Positions 1 through 6,311 of a stretch of DNA of 7,078 bases are shown here, in pieces. The stretch comes from Planctomycetota bacterium (GTDB lineage: Bacteria > Planctomycetota > B129-G9). Positions within the stretch are counted from its first letter, which is position 1. Each line of letters starts with the position of its first letter. The DNA lies in assembly GCA_003644325.1 (NCBI GenBank), contig QNCA01000064.1, positions 1 through 7,078 on the forward strand, written 5' to 3'. The notes beneath the pieces were generated by a model. The model saw only the letters and a program-made list of their open reading frames with translations. It did no database searches and was not told the DNA's origin. The position numbers and the translations under genes were made by a program.

Positions 1-26
1 TAAGTTTCCATTTTGCCGGGCCTTAC

Positions 27-39
27 GGTGACAGTCACC
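27..39. repeat. Palindromic repeat core (module B), outermost copy
   Basis: GGTGACAGTCACC is a 13-bp near-palindrome with a single central base. It lies in the 250-bp non-coding stretch after atpG. The preceding CCTTAC is matched in inverted form beside the core at 5443-5455, where GTAAGG follows, so the shared unit extends beyond the core. The following AATCTAC also recurs after the copy at 5396-5408. This is a member of a short interspersed repeat family; its function is unknown. Confidence 0.85.
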
Positions 40-49
40 AATCTACGAT

Positions 50-72
50 CCGTTCCGACAAGGTCGGAACGG
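50..72. other. Perfect stem-loop (10-bp stem, 3-nt loop)
   Basis: CCGTTCCGAC at 50-59 pairs perfectly with GTCGGAACGG at 63-72 around an AAG loop. It sits between two copies of the palindromic core (27-39 and 83-95). No T-run follows on either strand, so it does not look like an intrinsic terminator. It is more likely part of the composite repeat or an mRNA-stabilising hairpin downstream of atpG. Confidence 0.75.
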
Positions 73-81
73 CTCCGTAAT

Positions 82-131
82 CGGTGACAGTCACCGAGGT
101 TGGCAAAAGTCGGTCAACTTGAGTAATCTAC
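82..131 (+). repeat. Complete B+A repeat unit, reference copy
   Basis: The palindrome CGGTGACAGTCACCG (82-96) is followed directly by module A (97-131), which contains GGCAAAAGTCGGTCAACTTG. The first 44 nt (82-125) match the inverted copy at 5413-5456 at 42 of 44 positions by eye. One difference is the central base of the palindrome and the other is a G/A change in module A. This is the best-preserved unit and defines the family in this window. Confidence 0.85.
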
Positions 132-154
132 GAATCTCGTTCGGCGGGCCGTTC

Positions 155-177
155 CGGGTCCTCGCCCCGAGGACCCG
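155..177. other. Second perfect stem-loop (10-bp stem, 3-nt loop)
   Basis: CGGGTCCTCG at 155-164 pairs with CGAGGACCCG at 168-177 around a CCC loop. An outer arm, CGTTCGG at 138-144 with CCGAATG at 185-191 (one G-T pair), could extend it into a nested structure. Stem and loop sizes equal those of the hairpin at 50-72 although the sequences differ. No T-tract follows on either strand. Confidence 0.7.
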
Positions 178-198
178 TCAGGGTCCGAATGGGTAATC

Positions 199-233
199 GG
201 TGACAGCCACCTTTCGCGGTTCTTTAACCGGTC
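199..233 (+). repeat. Degenerate B+A repeat unit beside the atpG stop
   Basis: GGTGACAGCCACC (199-211) differs from the core palindrome at one base. The following sequence keeps only short matches to module A (CGCGGTT, then CGGTCAA). A small hairpin, CGGTT/AACCG with a 4-nt loop, lies at 217-230. The unit ends about 18 bp before the atpG stop codon, so the repeats begin almost immediately after the gene. Confidence 0.55.
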
Positions 234-250
234 AATCTTCAATAGTATCG

Positions 251-1132
251 TCATCCTTTCAGCGCTTCTGCGCCGCCTACTATCTCGCTCAACTCGTGCG
301 TGATGGCCGCCTGGCGCGCCTTGTTGAACGACAGGTTGAGGTTGCGGAGCATGTCCTCGGCGTTTTGTGTCGCGTTTTCCATGGCGGTCATTCGCGCGGC
401 GAGTTCGGAGGCGTAGGATTCCAGCAGCGCGCGAAAAATCATTGTGCCCAGATACCTCGACAGCAGCGCGTCGGCAAACTCGACCCCCTCCGGCTCTACC
501 AGGAACCGCTCGGACCGGTCGGAGCGGTCATCGGGGGGGATGAGTGACTTCAGGTGCGCCACGTCGAATGGAAGCAGCCTCTTGACCACCATCTCCTGCG
601 TCATCATGGATTTGAACTGGTTGTAGATGAGGTAAACCTCCTGTATGTCGCCGTCCGTAAAGCGCCGGTTTAGTCGTTCGGATACCTTGAACGCCAGGGT
701 GTACGACAGTTCGTCGAAGACGCCCGTGTAGGAATCCAGCACCTCGGCGTGCTTCGCGGCGTGTCGAGCGATTTTCCTGCCGATGGCTATCATCGTCACA
801 TCAGTGCCTTCTTTTTCGCGGAGGAAGGCCTTGAACTTTCTGACCAGGTTGGAGTTGAAGCCTCCGCACAGCCCGCGGTCGCTGGAGATAACCAGTGCGC
901 CTATCTTCTTCACCGTCCCGTGCTCGACGAGGAGCGGGTGGTCCATTCCCTCCATGTGCGGCAGCGTGAGCAGCAGCAGGCGTTCTACCTCGTCGGCGTA
1001 GGGACGCATGGCGAGCATGCGCTCCTGTGAGCGGCGCAGTTTGGCCGCCGCGACCATTTTCATGGCGCGGGTTATCTGCTTGATGCTCCCGACGCTTTTG
1101 ATGCGCCTTTTTATGTCGCGCATCGTGGCCAT
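251..1132 (-). CDS. atpG: ATP synthase F1 gamma subunit (central stalk)
   Basis: The gamma subunit forms the rotating central shaft of F1, turning inside the alpha3beta3 hexamer and linking it to the c-ring. The protein has 293 residues, a normal length. The N-terminal coiled-coil helix carries the family motif around residues 15-34 (SIKQITRAMKMVAAAKLRR). SSDRGLCGGFNSN at 83-95 is the usual core motif. The C-terminal helix shows the conserved pattern at 242-274 (SELAARMTAMENATQNA, then LNLSFNKARQAAIT). The start is ATG with GGAGG (1140-1144) seven bases upstream. The gene begins 3 bp after the atpA stop, so the two are probably translationally coupled. A small basic/acidic RSDRSER stretch at 203-209 lies in a variable surface region. 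It is the last gene visible; atpD does not follow within 250 bp. Confidence 0.97.
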   Translation of the reverse strand: MATMRDIKRRIKSVGSIKQITRAMKMVAAAKLRRSQERMLAMRPYADEVERLLLLTLPHMEGMDHPLLVEHGTVKKIGALVISSDRGLCGGFNSNLVRKFKAFLREKEGTDVTMIAIGRKIARHAAKHAEVLDSYTGVFDELSYTLAFKVSERLNRRFTDGDIQEVYLIYNQFKSMMTQEMVVKRLLPFDVAHLKSLIPPDDRSDRSERFLVEPEGVEFADALLSRYLGTMIFRALLESYASELAARMTAMENATQNAEDMLRNLNLSFNKARQAAITHELSEIVGGAEALKG

Positions 1133-1135
1133 ATA

Positions 1136-2794
1136 TTAACCTCCGCTGGTATTCATTACGGCTTTGTGTTCCTCGTCTTTTTCGTCTTCACTTTCTTCTT
1201 CTTGTTTCTGTGCGGGGGCTTCCCGTTCGGGCGCTCCTCCTTCGGCCGCGCCCCTGCCGCCGATGACCCTGGTGACGCCGACGAAACCTTCCTTGAATTC
1301 GTTTATTGTGTCGCCAAGCGTCTTCTTGAGTTCGTCGGACAATTCCTTCTTTTCGCGCAGGGTATCGATGAGGGTCGGGTACCTGGTGCGTATGAACTCG
1401 TGCAGTTCGCTTTCAAACTGTTGCACGTGCTCCACCCGGATGGAGTCGAGATAGCCCTGCGTGGCGCAGAAAATCGAGACCACCTGGTACTCTACGGGCA
1501 TCGGCACGTACTGGTCCTGCTTGAGTATCTCGATGGTCCGCTCGCCGCGCGACAGTTGCTTCTGCGTGGCCGCGTCCAGGTCGGAGCCGAACTGTGCGAA
1601 GGCGGCCAGTTCGCGGTATTGCGCCAGGTCCAGCCTGAGCATGCCCGCGACCTGCTTCATCATCTTCGCCTGGGCGGCCCCGCCCACGCGCGATACGGAG
1701 ATGCCCACGTTCATGGCCGGGCGGACTCCCTGGTAGAACAGGTCGGTCTCCAGGTAGATTTGCCCGTCGGTGATGGAAATGACGTTGGTCGGGATGTACG
1801 CCGAAACGTCGCCGGCCTGAGTTTCTATTATGGGCAGCGCGGTCAGGGAGCCGCCGCCGTGCTTGTCGGAGTACTTGATGGCCCGCTCCAGGAGCCGCGA
1901 GTGCAGGTAGAAGACGTCACCGGGGTACGCCTCGCGCCCCGGGGGACGCCTCAGCAGCAGGCTTACCGCCCGGTATGCCTGGGCGTGCTTGGTCAGGTCG
2001 TCGTACACGACGAGTACGTGCTTGCCCTGTTCGAGGAATTCCTCTCCCATGGCGCAGCCGGCGTACGGCGCCAGGAACTGCAGGGCGGCCGGCTGGCTGG
2101 CCGTGGCGGCGACCACGATGGTATAATCCATCGCCTTGTGGTCTTCCAGGACCTTTACGACGCGGGCGACGCTGCTGCGCTTCTGTCCGACGGCGACGTA
2201 GATGCATATCACGTCGGTGTCGCGCTGATTGATTATCGTGTCCACGGCGATGGCGGTCTTGCCGGTGGAGCGGTCGCCGATGATGAGTTCGCGCTGGCCG
2301 CGGCCGATGGGGGTCATGGCGTCTATGCACTTGATGCCCGTCTGGATCGGTTCGCAGACGTCGACGCGCTCGACTATCCCCGGCGCGACGCGCTCCACGT
2401 TGCGGCGACTGTCGGTGCGGATCTCGCCCTTGCCGTCAATCGGCGCCCCCAAGGAGTTCACGACACGTCCCAGCAGGGCCTCGCCCACGGGCACCGACAT
2501 GATGTGACCGGTGCGTCTGACCTCGTGGCCCTCCATGATGTGCGCGTCGGAGCCCATGATGACCACCCCGACGCTCTCGGATTCAAGGTTCAGCACCATG
2601 CCCATGACGGGCTCGCCGTCGGGCATGGGAAACTCGAGCAGTTCACCGGCCATGGCGTTGTCAAGGCCGAAGACCCTGGCAATGTTGTCGCCCACCTGGA
2701 CGACTTCGCCCACCTCCGCCACGTCCATGCCCTTGCCGAAGGCCTCGATTTCCTTCCTGATGATTGAACTCACTTCTTCCGGTCTGATGTTCAT
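1136..2794 (-). CDS. atpA: ATP synthase F1 alpha subunit with acidic C-terminal tail
   Basis: Alpha is the non-catalytic nucleotide-binding subunit of the F1 hexamer and supplies the arginine finger to the catalytic sites. With the chosen ATG the protein has 552 residues. The Walker A motif is GDRSTGKT at 173-180, the Walker B strand LVVYDD at 261-266, and the alpha/beta signature [10 protein letters not shown] at 359-368. R369 in SVSRVGG matches the catalytic arginine (E. coli R376). The family is usually near 500-515 residues. The excess is a tail from about residue 513 to 552, rich in Glu, Asp, Lys and Ala (for example [11 protein letters not shown] at 532-542). A TTG in frame at 2884 would add 30 residues, but it overlaps the atpH stop and lacks family similarity. 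The ATG at 2794 has GAGG seven bases upstream and begins the familiar MNIRPEEV region. Confidence 0.97.
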   Translation of the reverse strand: MNIRPEEVSSIIRKEIEAFGKGMDVAEVGEVVQVGDNIARVFGLDNAMAGELLEFPMPDGEPVMGMVLNLESESVGVVIMGSDAHIMEGHEVRRTGHIMSVPVGEALLGRVVNSLGAPIDGKGEIRTDSRRNVERVAPGIVERVDVCEPIQTGIKCIDAMTPIGRGQRELIIGDRSTGKTAIAVDTIINQRDTDVICIYVAVGQKRSSVARVVKVLEDHKAMDYTIVVAATASQPAALQFLAPYAGCAMGEEFLEQGKHVLVVYDDLTKHAQAYRAVSLLLRRPPGREAYPGDVFYLHSRLLERAIKYSDKHGGGSLTALPIIETQAGDVSAYIPTNVISITDGQIYLETDLFYQGVRPAMNVGISVSRVGGAAQAKMMKQVAGMLRLDLAQYRELAAFAQFGSDLDAATQKQLSRGERTIEILKQDQYVPMPVEYQVVSIFCATQGYLDSIRVEHVQQFESELHEFIRTRYPTLIDTLREKKELSDELKKTLGDTINEFKEGFVGVTRVIGGRGAAEGGAPEREAPAQKQEEESEDEKDEEHKAVMNTSGG

Positions 2795-2801
2795 GTCAGT
2801 G

Positions 2802-2807
2802 CCTCGC
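2802..2807 (-). promoter_or_regulatory. Ribosome binding site fixing the atpA start
   Basis: On the minus strand GCGAGG lies seven bases upstream of the ATG at 2794. It decides against the in-frame TTG at 2884. The remaining atpH-atpA spacer (2795-2880, 86 bp) shows no repeat copy, promoter or hairpin that I can support. Confidence 0.7.
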
Positions 2808-2880
2808 GTAGTTGTCTTTTCGCGCGATTTCTTGGGTACGGGATTCGACGTAAGACGCCGGTGAGCCGCGCAGTCGGCTT

Positions 2881-3420
2881 TCAACCGGCGAGTCCGCGCG
2901 CGAGGCGTTCCAGACGCCCGCGCACGCTGCCGTCGAAGACGGTATTCTCTATGCGGAGTATAATCCCGCCCAGGATAGAGGGGTCCCGCTCCTGTTCGAT
3001 TACAATTGTCTTGCCGGTTTTTTTCTGAAGCCCCTGTTGCACCTCTTCCATTTCTTCCGCCGAGAGCGGTCTCGCCGTAGTCAACTTCACGGTTGCCAGG
3101 TTCAGGTATTCCTGCGCCAGGGTGTGGAATGACCTTGCGACGTATTTGAGGAGATAGAAGCGCTCTTTTTCAAGGAGAAACCTCAGCGCGGCTTCGAGGC
3201 TGCCGCTGATGCCCATGCTCTCTATTACGCGGTTCAGAACCTCGCGCTTGCGCGATTTCTCGATGATGGGGCTGGCCCAGAAACGCTCCAGTTCCCTGTC
3301 GCCTGCCGCGGCGCGGGCCGCCCGGTCGAGCGCCCTGTCCATCTCTTCCACGTCGTCGCCATCCACGGCGATGTCGAAGATGGCGCGGGCGTATCTGGAT
3401 GCTATGATTTCTTCGTCCAT
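2881..3420 (-). CDS. atpH: ATP synthase F1 delta subunit (OSCP-type, peripheral stalk)
   Basis: Delta caps the alpha3beta3 hexamer and holds it to the b subunits, completing the stator. The protein has 179 residues, typical for the family. The N-terminal helical domain starts with the conserved pattern [13 protein letters not shown] (6-18). The C-terminal signature is clear: [20 protein letters not shown] at 146-165, followed by RGRLERL at 167-173. The start is ATG at 3420, but no good Shine-Dalgarno sequence precedes it; AAGA about five bases upstream is the best available. The decayed repeat copy at 3435-3475 ends about 14 bp before the start and may have displaced a better site. Translation may therefore depend on coupling to atpF, whose stop lies 60 bp upstream. 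Confidence 0.95.
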   Translation of the reverse strand: MDEEIIASRYARAIFDIAVDGDDVEEMDRALDRAARAAAGDRELERFWASPIIEKSRKREVLNRVIESMGISGSLEAALRFLLEKERFYLLKYVARSFHTLAQEYLNLATVKLTTARPLSAEEMEEVQQGLQKKTGKTIVIEQERDPSILGGIILRIENTVFDGSVRGRLERLARGLAG

Positions 3421-3434
3421 GTTGTCTTGCGAAA

Positions 3435-3475
3435 GATGACTGTCACCGGAGTCAGCAAAACCCCTGTCAACTCGG
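3435..3475 (+). repeat. Decayed B+A repeat unit between atpF and atpH
   Basis: GATGACTGTCACC (3435-3447) is the core palindrome with one changed base. It is followed by GGAGTCAGCAAAAC and CTGTCAACTCGGG, which align with module A (GAGGTTGGCAAAAG, GTCAACTTGAG) with several substitutions. The order matches the unit at 82-131. It fills most of the 60-bp spacer between the atpF stop and the atpH start. The number of changes suggests an older insertion than the copies at 82 and 5413. Confidence 0.6.
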
Positions 3476-3480
3476 GAACA

Positions 3481-4236
3481 TTAGAATTTCACGCCTTCGC
3501 TTTCGAGGCCTTGCAGGGCCTCCTCGACAAAGGCGTGGTAATCTTCTTCCTTTACTTCGCGGTTGAGGATTTTCTCCGCTATGTTTACCGCGACGGCGGC
3601 GAAATCTCTGCGCAACTGCCGCCGCGCGGCCTCTACCTCGCTGCGCAGCTCGGCCGCGGTGCGCTGTTTTATGCGCTCGACTTCGCGGAAGGCCTCTTCG
3701 ATAATCTCGCGTTCCTTTTCCTCGCCGCGCTTGCGTCCGTCCTCGATGAGGCTCGCCACCTCGTCGCGCGCGTCGTGCAGTTTCCGCCGGTATTCCTGCA
3801 GGACGCCGTCGGCTTCCTGCATCTTGTTCTTTGCCGATTCGATGTCGTCCTGGATTGATTGGCGGCGCTCGTCGAGGAACCTGGTCAGCGGCTCCCAGAG
3901 GAGCAGGTAGAGGATGGCCATGAGCGCGGCGAAGTTGACTATCTGCATAATGAGGGTCAGGTTGACGTTCATGACGCTGCCCCCCGGCTCGTGCAGTATA
4001 TCGCGTATTTTCGCGGCGTGGTCTTCCGTTACCTCGTAGTCCGGGCTTTGCCCGTCAATCGGACTCTTGAGGCGTGTTTCGATATCGCTTATCTGTTTTT
4101 CTCTCCTGGCCTTGTACTCCTCGGTGTCGAAGGGCCGCATTTGCAGTTTATACATTACTGCCAGTCCCACCGAGACGACGAGGTATATCCCCAGGACGAG
4201 GAGGATTAGTCGCTTCTTCTTTTTTGTAAGGGCCAT
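3481..4236 (-). CDS. atpF: ATP synthase Fo b subunit with extra N-terminal helix
   Basis: Subunit b forms the peripheral stalk, anchored in the membrane beside subunit a and bound to delta on top of F1. The protein has 251 residues, against about 155-170 for a usual bacterial b. The canonical part starts near residue 89: a membrane helix at about 93-114, the typical WEPLTRFLDERRQSIQDDIE at 114-133, then a long charged coiled coil rich in Arg, Glu and Ala to about residue 230. Before it lies an extension with KKKKR at 5-9, a second membrane helix at about 10-28 and a polar stretch of about 60 residues. With the basic N-terminus inside, this stretch would lie outside the membrane and the canonical part keeps its normal topology. 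The ATG at 4236 has AGAGG six bases upstream. An internal ATG at 3972 (residue 89) has GGGGGG seven bases upstream and could give a standard-length b. Confidence 0.93.
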   Translation of the reverse strand: MALTKKKKRLILLVLGIYLVVSVGLAVMYKLQMRPFDTEEYKARREKQISDIETRLKSPIDGQSPDYEVTEDHAAKIRDILHEPGGSVMNVNLTLIMQIVNFAALMAILYLLLWEPLTRFLDERRQSIQDDIESAKNKMQEADGVLQEYRRKLHDARDEVASLIEDGRKRGEEKEREIIEEAFREVERIKQRTAAELRSEVEAARRQLRRDFAAVAVNIAEKILNREVKEEDYHAFVEEALQGLESEGVKF

Positions 4237-4309
4237 AGCAAGCCTCTTATACAGCGGTCATTGACTCCCGGCTGCGCTCTATCCGGGCTGTGCTCTCAAT
4301 CCGCCGGGT
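4237..4309. other. atpE2-atpF spacer with short imperfect direct repeat
   Basis: This 73-bp spacer holds two similar adjacent stretches, GGCTGCGCTCTATCCG (4270-4285) and GGCTGTGCTCTCAATCCG (4286-4303). It also holds a weak 5-bp stem, CCCGG/CCGGG at 4267-4271 and 4283-4287. It has no copy of the A/B repeat family. The atpF ribosome binding site lies at 4243-4247. An RNA processing or stabilising role at the c-b junction is possible but not shown. Confidence 0.4.
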
Positions 4310-4570
<261 letters not shown>

Positions 4571-4589
4571 TCACTCCTTGAAAAGATGA

Positions 4590-5360
4590 TTATTGCTTGC
4601 CTACCAGGAGAACCAGCAGGATAAATACCACGAAAGCGTATATACTGGTGCTCTCGGCGACGGCCGCGCCGATGAGCAGTGTCTTGTTTATGGCGCTGTT
4701 GTGGCGGGGGTTCGCGCCAACGCCCTTGCAGGCCTGACTGCCGACGAAGCCTATGCCCAGGCCGGGGCCGATGGCCCCCGCGCCCATGCACAGCCCCCCC
4801 GCGATAAGCGCGGCGGCATACGGCATGTATTCCACGCCGCTCACGCCGTACTCGCCCCTGAACAGTATGAGGAGCAGCGCGGCCACGAATCCAAATACCG
4901 CCGGTGAGGTCGCGAGCGCCTGTCCCAGGAGCATGGTGATGGTCACCTTGCCGGCGCAGTCGGGATTCCGCGCAATGGCCCTGCATGCCTGGCCGCTGGC
5001 CAGGCCGGTGCCGGTGCCCGCCCCGATGGCGCTCAACCCCACCGCCAGTCCGCAGCCCAACATGGCCATGGCGAACGCCGGCGTAGCCTCGGCGGCGGTG
5101 ATGTCGCCGATGGTAAGAATCAGCAGGAAGGCGACGATGAGCGCGAAGATGCCCGGTGATTCGCTGATGGCCTGGCCGACCAGCATCGTGCGCATCACCT
5201 CGCCGCTCATTTTCGGCTGGCGCGCCATGCCGAAGGTTGCCTCGCGTGCCGTGTAGCCCTCGCCTATGCCGCTGCCGATTGCGCCAAAGCCTATGGCACA
5301 GCCGCCGCCGACGTACACCATTCCCTGAACCAGCGCTATCGTGTTTGGGTCAACGGCCAA
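4590..5360 (-). CDS. atpE: V-type-like triple-hairpin ATP synthase c subunit
   Basis: This 256-residue protein is three c hairpins fused in frame, with six membrane helices at about 8-35, 55-83, 95-120, 140-167, 180-205 and 226-253. Each repeat keeps the glycine-rich first helix and a GQA-like second helix. Hairpin 1 has E34 and E67 and loop RQP (47-49). Hairpin 2 has T118 and T151 at the same places, so both carboxylates are gone; its loop is RNP. Hairpin 3 has I203 in helix 1 but a full Na+-type helix 2 (V234, E236, S237, T238, Y241), and its loop arginine is replaced by A216. It probably joins the single-hairpin c in one ring, as V-like c1 does in Acetobacterium woodii; this is inference. 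The start is TTG, with GGGAGG eight bases upstream, and no closer ATG fits. Hairpin 1 is most like the neighbouring single c, which suggests origin by duplication. Confidence 0.93.
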   Translation of the reverse strand: MAVDPNTIALVQGMVYVGGGCAIGFGAIGSGIGEGYTAREATFGMARQPKMSGEVMRTMLVGQAISESPGIFALIVAFLLILTIGDITAAEATPAFAMAMLGCGLAVGLSAIGAGTGTGLASGQACRAIARNPDCAGKVTITMLLGQALATSPAVFGFVAALLLILFRGEYGVSGVEYMPYAAALIAGGLCMGAGAIGPGLGIGFVGSQACKGVGANPRHNSAINKTLLIGAAVAESTSIYAFVVFILLVLLVGKQ

Positions 5361-5368
5361 ACAATATG

Positions 5369-5374
5369 CCTCCC
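5369..5374 (-). promoter_or_regulatory. Ribosome binding site supporting a TTG start for atpE1
   Basis: GGGAGG on the minus strand lies eight bases upstream of TTG at 5360-5358. No ATG or GTG in frame lies near it, and the protein family begins just downstream. The rare start codon may lower output of the triple-hairpin c relative to the single-hairpin c, which has ATG behind AAGGAG. Confidence 0.65.
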
Positions 5375-5395
5375 GAAACTGAGTGTTCGCCTTGC

Positions 5396-5456
5396 GGTGA
5401 CAGTCACTAATCTACTCAAGTTGACCGACTTTTGCTAACCTCGGTGACAGTCACCG
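5396..5456 (-). repeat. Inverted B-A-B repeat cluster upstream of atpE1
   Basis: One core palindrome with a single change lies at 5396-5408 (GGTGACAGTCACT) and an intact one at 5442-5456. Between them is module A in reverse orientation. The stretch 5413-5456 is the reverse complement of 82-125 at 42 of 44 positions. The cluster starts 36 bp upstream of the atpE1 start codon. Confidence 0.85.
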
Positions 5457-5528
5457 TAAGGTGTTGTGAAACAGCAGATTATAATCAAGCACCCACCATC
5501 ATCCAGAAAAAGTCAGTCAACTTGAGTA
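5413..5528 (-). other. Potential 21-bp intercistronic RNA stem, atpB-atpE1
   Basis: Inverted copies of module A at 5413-5433 and 5508-5528 are complementary over 21 positions. The only non-Watson-Crick pair (5426 with 5515) would be G-U in the minus-strand transcript. The loop of about 74 nt contains a core palindrome (5442-5456) that can form its own short stem. The structure would lie between the a gene and the c genes in the mRNA. Whether it forms or has any effect is inference. Confidence 0.5.
5478..5483 (-). promoter_or_regulatory. Possible internal -10 element upstream of the c genes
   Basis: The minus strand reads TATAAT, a perfect sigma-70 -10 hexamer, in an A+T-richer stretch (5457-5510) between repeat modules, about 118 bp upstream of the atpE1 start. 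No good -35 lies 16-18 bp upstream; TGGATG at 16 bp matches TTGACA at only three positions. A secondary promoter raising c-subunit expression is possible but weakly supported. Confidence 0.25.
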
Positions 5529-5580
5529 ATTGGTGACAGTCACCGAAGTACTGAAGTTGGCGAAAACCAGTCAACTTGAG
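5506..5580 (+). repeat. A-B-A repeat cluster downstream of atpB
   Basis: A truncated module A (AAAAGTCAGTCAACTTGAG, 5508-5526) is followed by the intact core palindrome (5532-5544). A second, diverged module A follows (GTTGGCGAAAACCAGTCAAC, from about 5555) and ends in CTTGAG at 5580. The cluster ends 3 bp from the atpB stop codon. With 5396-5456 it fills nearly all of the 223-bp atpB-atpE1 spacer. Confidence 0.8.
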
Positions 5581-5583
5581 TCT

Positions 5584-6309
5584 TTAATCTGCAATTGCCA
5601 CGGCCGTGTAGGTCATGGCGAGCATCGCAAAGACAAATGCCTGTATCGTTCCCACGAACAGGCCGAAGAAGAACATCAGGAACGGCGGCAGTCCCACGAA
5701 CAGCAACAGGTGTGAGAGCACGACGATGATGATCGCGCCGCCGAAGATGTTCCCGAAGAGGCGGAACGGCAGGCTTATGGCCTTGCCGATCTCGCCGACT
5801 ATGTTCAACGGGGCAATGAACGGATTGGGTATCCACCGGCCTTTGATCTTGAAGCCGGGCTCGAAGTACTCCCTGATGTATTTGCGCAGGCCCTTTACCC
5901 TGATCCCGGAGGCGTGTGCGACGATTATTACAAGAATCATCAGACCCAGCGGCGTGTTAAGGTCGCGCGTGGGCTCCTCGAAACCGGGAATGATGCCGAT
6001 GATATTGCTCAGCCACACGAAAAGGAAAATAGTGCCCACGAACGCCAGGTATTTCCTGCCGCGTTTGCCCAGGCTGGACTGCGTCAGATTGTCGAACGCA
6101 TCCACTATCAGTTCGAGGAGCAGTTGCAGCCTGGTGGGCTTCGCCCTGAGTTTGCGATATACCGCGAAGGAGACCACGGCGAGAAGGCCGATGATAAACC
6201 AGGAAAAAAAGATCGTGGGCATGTTGAAGCCCAGGTTGAGAATGTCGCTCTCGCCTTCCATGCCGGGGAATGGTCTGTAGGGCGGTTCCGGAGTAATGTT
6301 GATATCCAT
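5584..6309 (-). CDS. atpB: ATP synthase Fo a subunit (ion channel stator)
   Basis: Subunit a provides the two half-channels through which ions reach and leave the c-ring. With the chosen start it has 241 residues and about five membrane helices. The hallmark SLPFRLFGN motif lies at 179-187; R183 corresponds to the essential E. coli R210. The last helix carries the conserved GTIQAFVFAML (220-230). At the positions of E. coli E219 and H245 I read A192 and G216 by hand alignment, so the usual polar pair appears absent. ATG at 6309 lies 2 bp after the atpI stop and has GGAG ten bases upstream. An in-frame ATG at 6330 would add seven residues and overlap atpI by 19 bp, but no clear ribosome site precedes it, so it is the second choice. 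Either way it is coupled to atpI. Confidence 0.95.
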   Translation of the reverse strand: MDINITPEPPYRPFPGMEGESDILNLGFNMPTIFFSWFIIGLLAVVSFAVYRKLRAKPTRLQLLLELIVDAFDNLTQSSLGKRGRKYLAFVGTIFLFVWLSNIIGIIPGFEEPTRDLNTPLGLMILVIIVAHASGIRVKGLRKYIREYFEPGFKIKGRWIPNPFIAPLNIVGEIGKAISLPFRLFGNIFGGAIIIVVLSHLLLFVGLPPFLMFFFGLFVGTIQAFVFAMLAMTYTAVAIAD

Positions 6310-6311
6310 CC

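Noticed and set aside
1..250. CRISPR array or intrinsic terminator
   Set aside because: Repeat spacing is irregular, copies differ and occur in both orientations and at distant sites, so not CRISPR. The two hairpins lack T-runs on either strand, so no intrinsic terminator is called.
1166..2767. Long open frame of 533 codons on the plus strand
   Set aside because: It is antisense to atpA and arises from the G+C-rich codon pattern. It has no recognisable domain, and the opposite strand is an unmistakable alpha subunit.
2795..2884. Upstream TTG start for atpA adding 30 residues
   Set aside because: It overlaps the atpH stop, has no family similarity, and the ATG at 2794 has a well-spaced GAGG.
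4251..4272. Possible further repeat copy (CGGTCATTGACTCCCG) in the atpE2-atpF spacer
   Set aside because: It matches the core palindrome at too few positions and has no module A beside it.
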